Position numbers and translations under genes: made by a program. From NCBI RefSeq assembly GCF_008831285.2, contig NC_045149.1, positions 8,706,417 through 8,770,416 on the forward strand: a stretch of DNA of 64,000 bases, given 5' to 3'. Below, in pieces: positions 47,146 through 58,312 of this stretch (the first letter of the stretch is position 1; each line of letters opens with the position of its first letter). The notes below the pieces were generated by a model, which was not told the DNA's origin, searched no databases, and saw only the letters and a program-made list of their open reading frames with translations. Origin of the DNA: Nymphaea colorata. Its lineage: Eukaryota; Streptophyta; Magnoliopsida; Nymphaeales; Nymphaeaceae.

Positions 47146-50100
47146 TCATTTAACTGAACAACCAGCCTTTATCAACGTACTTAAAGCAGAAGATCTGGTG
47201 GCACGAACAAGAGGATCTGGTGATTGGCTCATTTTCTCCGTTAGCAGTCCAAACACCTGAATATAAGAGCAGCGGAGTTCGAGTCAAATAATAGTAAGTT
47301 AGAAAAGGAATGAACTTCCACCAAAAGTTGACATAATTTTCTTTGTTAACCTGTGCATAATAGTAAGAGAACAAGCGTTGGTCCTCTAAATGTGATATCA
47401 AGCAGGCAGCAAAGCAAATGGCATTTGCTTGGATAACCGAGGAAGGAGCATCAAAAGCCTGGTTCAAGGTCAAAGAGTAGCATTGGATGGTAAAGAGACA
47501 CGTTCCTCTATAAATCCCAACAACAATTGTCATGTTCCAAGAAACAAGCAAACCTGAACTATAGATGCTAAATAAGTATCAGCCCGAGAAGGAACATGCT
47601 GGAGTAGCAGCTTTGTAATGTGTCTAATGAAGTCCTCATAGTCACTCCTGAAAAGCAACCACCGGATAAAGAATTCATGGATACAGAAGCAACAAGAAAG
47701 AGTGTGTCGAAGACGCTAATCTGTACAAGTGATGCAAAAGAGGAAGTAGACATTGGACAGCTGAAAAAAAAAAAGCTGTACATGATAGCCTCCCCACCTG
47801 CGGTCCAGATTAAAGGGTGCACCTATTAGCAATGAGAAATCATTCACCTCCAAAAGGGGTAGTAACTGCCAAAGAGTGTTCTGCAGAGTAGAGAAACTTT
47901 TCATTAATAACGTAAACAGAATTGAGGAATCCTCAAAATATGGATAATGAAAAGTTTGTAATGTAAATTTGAAGTCCCCATGACCATCCAGTCCTCCAAG
48001 AATTGTCAGCATGATCTCTGTTAGTAGCAACAATTATTCCCTTAGAAAGGGTCCAGTTGTGAACTTTTTGAAATAAAAGGAATGAGGATTCTTCATTTCT
48101 ATTTTTGTGACGAGCCAAATGGAGGCTATGAAGAACTTCAGGAACTTCTTGCCTTGGAAACATATATTATGAACAGGCCAATGAGAGGCAACTAGGCAAA
48201 CCTTGCATGACTGACGAACACCAGAATCCTCATCATGAACATGAAGAATAATCCGAGGAAAACTAGCATGCACCTAGCAAACACACGTGTAGTTCTGTCA
48301 AATAAAAATTCTGAGACTCTCAAAAGGAAAATTGTGATTGTGGAAATGATTGCATACCTGTTCTAGAAAATTTTGTTTATTCCTCACACTGAATTTGCTA
48401 AGTGCACCAAAAGCTGCAAATGCTGCAGCTCTAATCTTTACATCAAGGTTGACCTGATTGAGAAGAACCAAAAGAAACTGAATCAGATGAAAGGAAGCAA
48501 CAGAAGCCACTGAAAAACATCCGCAAATTTCAACAAATATCAAATGAAAGATGCATACTGTCATGAAATTCTAAATAAGAGATCAGTAGGATAAGGAAAA
48601 AGCTAAAAAATGTGTCACAAGATGACACTCAGAAGATAAGTATTTCAGAAAACCAACCCATACTTCACAAGCAAAATAAGACAAAATACCAATTAGAAGC
48701 AGCATCAATTTTGCAGCTTCAAACAAGCTGCAGCAGTGGCAGGATTTAGATAGCACCATTAGTAGAATGCCTTGGTATTTCATGATTTATCTATTTCATG
48801 TAAAAACAGAAGAAAAAGAAAAACAGCAGCATAGGTGAACAGCGACACATACAATATAGTTGGGTGGTGCATGAGAATGATCTTAGTGTAGGTTCACAAT
48901 TCACCAAGATTGTTGGAAGCATGAATTTCTAGGATGTGGAAGGCAGCTAATAGCACTGCATAAAGTATTAGAAAGCATTACCTTCAAGGACAGTAGTATA
49001 AAGTTTTGCAGGAGAAGGACCCTGTGCACTATAATAGTGTTAATAGGAGTTCAGTTTACTAACACTGTTTTGTGCTTATGCTGAACGTAAGTAGTCAACT
49101 ATTGCATAAAGAGTGAAGACTACTAGTTGATAACATTCAGAAGAGGCTTTAACAAAGAAAATAAGATTCAGAAATTCTTGAGAAGAAGTTCTGAGAGAGA
49201 AATGCTGTTCAGCATGACAAAGAGGATGAAGAGCCCACACGGAACTCTCGTTGTCCATTAGCATCCCCTTTCTGCCAAAAGCACATTAAAAACCAGAAAT
49301 GTCACCTGAGGAGATCAAAATTACTTGATAGGAAATCATAAACCTCACATTAATGAATATCTCAAGCATGAGAAACATAGTTATTATAGTTAACAAGCAA
49401 CAGGTAGAAAATGGGTGCAAGAATCCGTGAAAATTTTAGCCCATAGCCTCCATGAAGCTTCAAAAAAATGCTTTAACTTTATGAAAATTAAGTGCTTACG
49501 AAGCATAAAAGGAATGTTGCCAAGTGTTCAATGGAACATTATAAGCAATATCAGTAGAGAAAAGAAGTGTACAAAGTCATTCTTTCACCTTTCCAGATTG
49601 TTAACATACCAAAGAAACTGCTTTTAAACAAATAAATGTTCAAGCTTTTGTGCAACCATGAACCATACAAGGGTGTTGAGGAAGAAACCAAAAAAAAAAA
49701 AACTCCCAACTCAAAGATGGACATCCAAACACGGAGAGCTAATTTTTTCTATTGGGGAAAGCAAGAATTCATGAAGTTATTAAAAAAATGAAAGAAATAC
49801 AAATTTTGCATCTCCAAGGAAAGCTTCTGAAATTTTAGTTTTCAAAAGAAAAAAAGACAAACAATCGGAAACAAAGACTAGGCTCTCATGTGAAAGAAAA
49901 CAGTACACAGGGTTGCAGCATCACATACTAGTGTTAACCCCCTTAGCAGGAAAAATTTACAAGACTTAAATGCCCTCAGTTGATTATGTTCAACTGCTTC
50001 TTTAGGACGGTACTGAGCAATGATTGATGAGTACACACAGTCATGTAAACAAGTTCCAATGCCCTTTTCTTTTGTCTATAAAAAAAGAAGATAATTCTCC

Positions 50101-52999
50101 TCATCAGATATTGCTTATTCAAATTCAAACATTTTAAATTAACTTCACTAGAGATTATTCAACTCCAGTAACAACAAACTGCGGCGAGGCCAACGAGTTG
50201 GCTCAGTTATTCCTGATAATGTTTCCTTTTCCATGATTTTCTGAGACACGCAATCAATTGGTAATGCAGTGCTTCAGGCCTTATCTGTAAAAGGACAGTG
50301 GTCATCCAAAAATTAGGTGCAATGTGATCTCTCTGCACCTTTTTTAGATTCCTTAGACTTGATATGCCATCATTATCCCTTCCATGGAAAAATAGGAATG
50401 CCACACATGGAACTTTAAACTAAAGATGCCAAAAAACTTGGTTCCATGCATCAATCCACTTACCAAAAAACAAATAAATCAAACACACAAGGGGCTTCAA
50501 TAAATCACTGTTCAAATAACAAAGAGATGAGAAAATGCAGTTCATAGTCATACTTTCTTAACCTACTATCAAAGTGATTATTCCTAGACATAAGGCTAGC
50601 TAGCCACCATGGCTCATCACGATGCACAGGTACAGGACACTAACCATCATCTTAGCAATCAATATAGGCTCATATGCCTAGCATAAGAGCATATTTGCAT
50701 GCTTTACAAGCCAGAGACATAGGGAATACAAGATTTCATTTCACTCACAATTTGCAGTCAAGCACCAAAATAAAGCCATCAGAAATTGACGACCTTCAGT
50801 TTCGTCCAATATGCAATGATAAATTAACTTATCATGACAATTTAAAACATTTGGCCAACAGACAACATGACATATTTTGCTAGTAATGAGTGCATAAACT
50901 ATCATATTGATGAGATCAGGTCCCTTACACTATCTGCTAATGTACCAATGGTAGAGGTCTCAACAATATGCAATGCACTGGTATAATGAAACAATTACTT
51001 ACTTGAAGATTCCTTAATCGTACACAAAGATTTAGCAGAAAAGGATCTATATTGAAAGAGGATGATTCAAGAACCTGCAAAGCAGAATATTATCAAAAAG
51101 GGGCATACACTTGAGAAAGCCAAAATATATAAAAAAAAAACAAAAATAAAAACTCAGAAAAAAGAAAGCAAAGCACAGCACCCACCACAAGTAGACATTG
51201 AACTGCAGCAAATGCAACAGATTCATCAGGATCTTCAAGTAACGCAACAATCAACTCAAGTACTTGGGTTGCATGGTGAAGTGCATAGAGGCCGGGTATC
51301 TGCTACATATTTGAGAAACAGCGCTAAATGGATGAGAAAACAAACCATGGACAAAGCTGAAAAAGATGAATATGACCAAACCAGCAGATAAAAGCTCTAT
51401 AAAGTGAACTGTAGCTTTGCAAGTAACATTTACCACAAGAGGTACTATTATTTCAACTAAGGAATTTCTTTAGATAACTAAAAGTAATGGAAGAAAAAAA
51501 TAAAAATCTAACAAATGAAAAAAAAAGGAAAGCATCAGTCATATGTCAATATATCATAAAATATTCAAGCTGAAAATAAAAGTTAGTACATAATCAAGTT
51601 TGCTGTACAATGACAGAAATTACAGTGTCCTCGCAGGTACAATGTAGTGCTTGAAAAGTCACATGTGGACATGCATGCGTCTGCTTATATGTAGATGGAT
51701 GGCCAAATCCAAGGACCCTATACATATATGACTTATTTTTCAGGAAGAACATGGAATATCCTCAAATGTGGAAATAGAAACAAAAAGTATCATAGAATGT
51801 CTAAATCAGATTTTGCGACACAAAAAAGCTAATAATATATAATTTTAAGCCCTTATAAATTTCAATCTGAAAATCAAAAGAAAAATTCATGACCTCTGTG
51901 TACTGGCTCAGGTATTTGAATACCAAAATCCTTCATTCTATGTGATGTTCTCAACAAAAATCAGCGCAATTGGTTTAGAAAGCCTATGGATATACCGGAA
52001 AATTTCATGAGAAAATCTTGAATCTGTTCAATTAAATGTCATCAGGATAAATTTTTTTAGAATGACATTATGATTTTGACACAAGGCATCCTGCAAGTCA
52101 GTTCTGTAATATGACTTGTCTAAATTTAAATTAGTCATATTACCATTAACAGAATTCATTGAGAGATAAAAACTTCTCCAAGACACATGGCATTTTCTAG
52201 GAACTGCATAGTTTCTTTTCAGATAAGAAACAACTATTGACAAAGGAAATTATTCAAATACACTTCGTTACTTATTAGTAATGTTTTTACTTTTTAGTTC
52301 TTTCCCTCCAGATACAAGGGAGCTACTCATACTCAGAATTTTGATTTTCCCTATTTTCCCTTTTCCCCTACTTTTTGCTTCCCCCTTTTTATTGATCTCA
52401 ACAATGTATATTTTCGAAACATACAAATGCGACAGAGTAAGTTAACCAATACTGACAAGGAAAGAAGAGAAATAAGCATAACTTTCTCCAAGTAAAAAAA
52501 TCTAAATAATTCATAATGACGAATATTTTAGCTTCACTTACCATGAATGACGAATAGTCAAATCCAATGGGGATTTCAAAGAAGTATTTTTTTATCAGAT
52601 AACCCTTCATCTCAAAAAAATCATGGTAGGAAATACAAACTAAGCACCAAACAAAGCAGTTCAGTCTTGGAGATTAAGCATATAAGAAAATGGAAAATCC
52701 AAAATAGCTAGACCAGTTACAAATTGAAAATTTTCGGGAAAAGGCTAATGAAGCATCATAAGAATTCAAAACCCATTATATGATCACCAATAGCATTATT
52801 AGAGGAACACCATTGAAAGTTAATTAACAACTGCAATTAATTATCATAATTACAGAAACCAGATCTGATTGTGGAAAGACAGAATTCATTAACCTGGACA
52901 AGCCCTTTCAAACAAAGTCGTCTGACAATAGGTGACTCGTCTGCAGCATGCAAAGACATTGCTTCCACTAACTGCTCCAATAGTGAGCCAAATCCATCA
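47146..52999 (-). CDS. SGR6: SGR6-like HEAT-repeat protein, C-terminal exons
   Basis: SHOOT GRAVITROPISM 6 is a large vacuole-associated HEAT/Maestro-type repeat protein needed for shoot gravity response. Nine exons are visible: 52999-52894, 51299-51186, 51074-51003, 48453-48358, 48273-48202, 47880-47798, 47647-47554, 47458-47351, 47256-47146. All have GT-AG borders and compatible phases, giving the last 284 residues up to a TGA at 47146. HEAT-like helices are evident: DGFGSLLEQLVEAM, PIVRRLCLKGLVQ, RAAAFAAFGALSKF, RIILHVHDEDSGVRQSCK. The last exons carry PSRADTYLASIVQ, AFDAPSSVIQANAICF and SPDPLVRATRSSALSTLIKA, the conserved C-terminus of SGR6 homologues. The frame is open throughout. Upstream exons must lie beyond 64000, because 53000-64000 holds only intron and inserted retroelements. 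Whether the gene still splices across that insertion cannot be seen. Confidence 0.88.
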
Positions 53000-54213
53000 C
53001 TGCATGATATACACATAATTATCAAAGTCCATACACAACAGGCTATTATACTTTATGATACCAACTTATCTTGATAATCATAGAGCCTTTTTTTTTTGTT
53101 TTTTACCGCAAAAGAGTTGATCAACATATCAGTACAACAGATGATATAAAATCACATGCATATCACTCAGAAATGCAACTGTTACCTTAAGAACCATCCC
53201 ACTGCAACATGATTGACTAGGACTTGAGATGCTACACATGCACTTACAAAATGGGCAAGCCTTCTGTTGCGACTTGTTTGAGTAACATTTGGCTGTATTT
53301 TTACATGGTATCAGAACTTGGCTTCTAGCATCCTACAGACCTATTTGAAACTTGTGGAAGACCCAGTGTTAGTGCATATGTGTTCAACCAAAATTGACCT
53401 ACACAACATAGGAGGAAGAGAACAAGGGTGCCGCAATAGGTCACTTCCAAATATGATCAGTGTGACCTAGTCTGATCGATTATATATTAGAGGAGCATAA
53501 TTCAAAACCAATGGTGCCCTCGAGTTACAAGAACAAATTACAACATGCACACTTGCATAGATTAACTACTAAGTAACAATGTTTTTGGAATGTTAAATAC
53601 AACTTTCTTGTCCTGAAAAATTTGTTTATAAAGAGCTTAGGCATGGCTTATTGGTGATGACTAACAGGGTTTTACTCTTGAATGAGCATGAACAAGTTAA
53701 AAAATTAAAACATGTGGAAAAGAAACAATGAAATAAAAATTACAAAAGAAAATCCAGAAAACACAGGCTCCCCACTAGGCAGAAAATGGGAAAAAATGAA
53801 ACAAAAAAGAAAAAAAAAGGAGTGCTTAGAAGACTTCCAAGCGACATTGCAGCCTCCTCCTTTTTCATGTAGCAATCCAGGGTTGAAAAGCCCTAAACAA
53901 GTTTTAAATTCCCTTTTTGCCATTACAAAGGGATGGCATGTTCAAAATGCCCCTCTTGACTTTCTATTTAACACAAATTGACTCGTTTTAAAAGAAAATC
54001 ACCAATGTGCCTTATTTCACCCTACAAAATTTATTTAATGACAACAATGCCCTCACTTCAGTTTGGGAGTAAATACATGAAAAGAGTACAATAAATTCAT
54101 TTTTACCTTATTTTAAAAACACATATTTTCAGCTTTTTTTTTTCATTCTTTTCATTAATATTGTGAATCCGTGATATTTTTGAAACTAAGGTGAAATTTG
54201 TGCCATGGTTTTG
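53000..54213. other. SGR6 intron sequence, no exon seen
   Basis: No HEAT exon was found. A TGGTATCAGAACTTGGC string near 53309 resembles a retrotransposon primer-binding site (initiator-Met type is TGGTATCAGAGC), so an old LTR element may be buried here, but no LTR pair could be matched. Confidence 0.4.
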
Positions 54214-54523
54214 GATCAGGTCTAGGTGAGAACCAATCCAAAATATAAAAGTTTACATGTGTAGAAACTGTAAAAGCAAATAGAAAGATGAACACACAGA
54301 TGTAACGTGGAAAACCCCTCAACTAGAGGGAAAAAACCACAGGTGAGGATGACTGGTGCCCACTAGCCGCCAGACACTCTCTCTCTTTAATTATCATTCA
54401 CACACCAAAAATTAGGGTTCACACAGCTTAAGTAGGGCCATAGTATTAACACACTGGATCGGGTCCAGATACAGATCCGGATCCAAACTCAGATAGGTGA
54501 CCCAAATACAACATATGTCAACA
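54214..54523 (-). mobile_element. Copia 3' LTR
   Basis: On the minus strand a purine tract GAGGGGGAG is followed at 54523 by TGTTGACATATG, the start of an LTR of about 310 bases. The end near 54214 (CAAAACCA) is approximate. It contains a short GA microsatellite. It follows directly from the RNase H region at 54524-55160, in the expected order. Confidence 0.65.
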
Positions 54524-55160
54524 CTCCCCCTCAAGTTGGGCATACATATAAACATGCCCAACTTGGATACATTTCTCTCAAATTGAGTCACAGGCAAAGG
54601 TTTAGTCAGAACATCAGCAGTTTGGTCTTCAGATTTCATATATGGTAGAATAAACTCTCGGCATCAATTCTCTCCCAGATGAAGTGACGGTCAATCTCAA
54701 CATGCTTTGTTCAGTCATGTAACACATGGTTGTTGGCCAGATTGATTGCAGACTTGTTATCACAGTACATCTTTATAGGTCCTTCAATCTCTATCCCAAT
54801 ATCAGTCAGTAATACTCTCAACCACAGTAATTCTGACACTCCAGTAGCAGCAGCCCTATATTCAGCCTCTGCACTTGAGCGGGAACAAACATCTTGTCTC
54901 TTGCTTCTCCACACAACAAGATTTCTCCCCAAGTAAATGCAGTACCCTGAAGTAGATCTTCTAGTATCAACAAAGCCTGCCCAGTCTGCATCTGAATACC
55001 CTTCAATCTCAATCTGCCCTTGTTTCACATATAGAAGCCCCTTGCCAGGATTCCTCTTCAAGTAATACAAGATTCTGTCGACAACCTTCAAGTGAGTACT
55101 GTAGGAGCGTGCATGAATTGACTCATCAAATTTACGGCAAAGGTGATATCAGATCTAGTC
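54524..55160 (-). pseudogene. Copia reverse transcriptase/RNase H fragment, interrupted
   Basis: Reading the minus strand: TRSDITFAVNLMSQFMHAPT, a one-base frame change near 55090, then KVVDRILYYLKRNPGKGLLY, YSDADWAGFVDTRRSTSGYC, SSAEAEYRAAA and KMYCDNKSAINLANN. These are typical Copia RNase H blocks including the catalytic Asp-Glu-Asp residues. A TGA then replaces an expected Arg codon after VLHD, and a further frame change precedes the last block SEDQTADVLTKPLP. The fragment stops abruptly at 55160, where the Gypsy LTR begins, so the remainder of the Copia element should be on the far side of that insertion. Confidence 0.85.
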
Positions 55161-58082
55161 TGTAACGCGCGGCGTTTGGGCGGAGCGGGTCGGGTCAGGG
55201 TCCAGACCCGGACCCTAGCCCCACGCGAGAGGAGCCCGACGCTGTCCCTCCTCCCTCGCATTCTCTTCTCCTTCGCTTTCCTCTTACCGTCTCTTCCTTA
55301 CCCACGACCGGAGCTCAGGGAAGAAGGCGACGGCGACGGCGGCGGCGGCGGCGACGACGGCGGCGTTGAGGTGAACCCTGTCGTCCCCTGCCTCTTCCTC
55401 TCTTCTCTTTTCTTCTCCTTCCCGTTTTCTTTCCCTTCTCCCTCTCCCACCGTCTCTCGTCTCCCCTCTCCACCGAACGACTCTCCCTCTCCCACTGTCA
55501 CTCGTCTCACTCTCCACCGTCTCTCTCTCTTCTCTCCCGTCCTCTCCCCTCACTGCCTTCTTTTCCCCTTTTGACCGAACCCTCTCCCCATTTTCTGCTC
55601 GTTTTCTATTTTTCTCCAATCAAGTACTTTCTCTCACTGATTTTCACTGTGCTATCACTGTTGGATCCGTTTTCAGCTTGGGGATTTGTCTTCCCCCTCG
55701 TAACAGCAATTAGAGAAGGCCTTGGTAGTGGCGGCATTGGAGGATTTTAGCCGTTTGGGGACCACTTGGACGCGTGAGGTGGCTGCCGGGAGGATTACAA
55801 CAGTTTAGACCTTCAATCGGGGTGAGCAAGGCGAAATTGAACCTATTTTATGATATATTTCTCTTTGGAACGCTCATAATTATTGGTTGAGCATGCTAGA
55901 GCTTTGAATTGATTATTTGGAACGCATGTTAGTGTTTTCGTTTTTGGGGAAAGCTTGCGATTATGTTGGGAAGCGAAGATTCATATTTTGGATGATCATT
56001 TAAGCATGATAGATTAATTTTCGAAGCATTAGGGGAGACATGGTAGAGTTTGTGAGGTTGTGGGGAAGATTTAGGACCGTTTTAGTGAGCCTGTAGCACG
56101 CGTTTTTGTGAACGGGTGCATCTTGGAGTTAAATAGGGATAACGTACATAAGTTGGAAGTATCTTTGGGGTAGACGCCTTGATTTAAGAAAAAGGGAATT
56201 TTGAGAAAGGCGTTAGTGATAGACGGATTGATGGCTTTGAGTTTGGCATCTATTGGCACGGCTAGGAGTGGGAAGTGACCCTATTGGAGAACTTGTGGGT
56301 CGACACTACCCGTCGACACCCTCTTGAGGCGATGACACGTGCCTCAATGATTTTGTTTTGTTTTTGTTTGAATTGTTGAGGTAAGTAGTAGGAATCTTAT
56401 CTTGTGTTTGTGTCTACAGGTACACCGGGTACAACCCGTCGACCTTGAGCTACCGGATTCGAAGCTCGAGGCATTTTGGAAGATTCTTGTGAACGCGCCC
56501 CAGGTATGGCGACATTCCAGGCAAATCCCTGCCTGGGCAAGTGAATGAATGTGTGTTCCTAGGATCATGGGATCCTAGGATTTGTGATATGAATTGATTG
56601 AGTGTTCCGTGAATGAATATGTGTATGCATGTACATAAATTGATATATGATATGAATTGTTTTGAAAGGCTTATAGTAATTGTTTTGATAATGTTACGCA
56701 TTGCATGTGCATGCTAGAATTGATAACTGTTTAGGACAGATGAGGCGGGGTATCGAGTCGAGTGTCTCCTCGACCCCAATTGTGCATTAGAAAGCATTCT
56801 AGCATGATAACTGCATAGGACAGCTACGAGCCCACCACAGATTGAGACTACTTTCTGTGGTTTGGCTAAGTTTTCAAAGATGTGATTGTTATGATGATGA
56901 ATGTGAATGTTATGTTTATTGAATACTCATTGCCGCGGGCAATGATGCAAATGTTTGCACAGTGGGTAGTCGTACCCATATGGTTATGACGGCTAGCCAA
57001 AACTGTTGTGGTTATGTGTAACCCTCGTGTGGAGGCAATTGGAGGTGTGGGTTCACTCGTGAAGTGAACCAACCTCAGGAGCTAGCCAGTTAAATGTGTT
57101 TGTGCAAGTATAAGTATAAGAATGAAAGAATAAGAGATGAGAGGCCAGTGGGATGTGACTATGTATATGGGAGTTGTCCCACTTTCGCCACTGGTCTCGC
57201 CTGTTCGGAGCGCAGGCGGTGCAAGGCCCCAGGGTACTGTTGTGTGATGTGCTTGGAGCGTAGGCTCCCGCCTTCCCAACCTGGGTGTCCTAGGGAAGGC
57301 TGAGTATCTCTCCTTGGAATTCACACATCCATGGATGAGTGCTCTACCGCTGCAGCGGATAGATGGATCCATACTGTTCTGGGCCACCACGGGGGTTGTC
57401 TCTCGGCTGTGGGCCGCCCGCGGTGTGCACGTGCCTGTGTTTGCACCCACAGGAACTGTAAATTCACTGATAGTAATGAAACTGCAATGTATGTGATTGA
57501 AATATATAGGATTGTTGTGCATGTGACTGTTGTGCTTATGAATGCAAGTGACATGTTGATGATGCCTTGCATGTGATTGAAATTATGTTATTGTAGCCAT
57601 TGAGTGGCGTCTGCATGTCGTGTCTTGACACGACATAATGATAGATTGTTCTGATGTTTGTTTGTGTACTGAGCCCGACCTAAGAGGGCTTGGACTTTTC
57701 CTGGCTTGTTGCCATACTGCGAAGGCTAAGCCTTCAGTTGTTTCCTTTTTTCAGGTTTTGGTGTACCCGGGGCAGCAGGCTGAGCAGATGGCTACACTCA
57801 CGTCCTACTGGGGAGGTTTTGGGTTTTGTTTTGTTCTTGTAGTGCCGGCGCGTCGGGTTTTTGGTTTTACTGATGCCTTGTTTTTTATTAGGCATCGATG
57901 TTGTGATTTTGGGGCATTTTTGTCAAATGTACAATTGAATTGAAATGCTATATAATGGAAAGCTTGCCCCATTGTTTTGAATTGTATGGCTCATTCCTTT
58001 TTGAACTATTGTGTAGTCACACCTCGATGTTGGATGTTAGAAAAAAAAAATGTTTGTGTGTCAAAAAGGTCGGGGTGTGACA
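55161..58082 (+). repeat. Gypsy 5' LTR, 2922 bp
   Basis: Starts TGTAACGCGCGGCG and ends CGGGGTGTGACA, next to the primer-binding site. The length fits the long LTRs of Tekay/Del elements. The first 500 bases are GC- and CT-rich with a GGC/GAC trinucleotide run (about 55325-55365). ORFs within it on either strand are not genes. Confidence 0.93.
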
Positions 58083-58086
58083 GTTT

Positions 58087-58099
58087 TGGTATCAGAGCC
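58087..58099 (+). other. tRNA-iMet primer-binding site
   Basis: TGGTATCAGAGCC, complementary to the 3' end of initiator methionine tRNA, four bases after the 5' LTR. This is the usual primer for plant Gypsy elements. Confidence 0.93.
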
Positions 58100-58312
58100 A
58101 TGGCAAACCCCACTATGGATGTGAGTTAAAGCCTATTTGTGAAGCCGTGTTGCCCAGGTACGCATTCATTTGATTAGATTGTTATTGTGGTTATGCTTTT
58201 TCACGTATAAGTACGTAATGTGATCTATGTTTTGAACTTCGTGCTACGTTGTGATTTGATTTGTGAGATTAGTCATAGACTGGGTTTGAGATTAAGGTTC
58301 TTGTTTGTACAG

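Noticed and set aside
55143-55619. Frames of 70-143 codons within the Gypsy LTR
   Set aside because: The same frames recur exactly in the 3' LTR; they arise from CT-rich LTR sequence.
57082-57943. Frames of 60-146 codons in the distal 5' LTR
   Set aside because: LTR sequence; no similarity to a host or retroelement protein.
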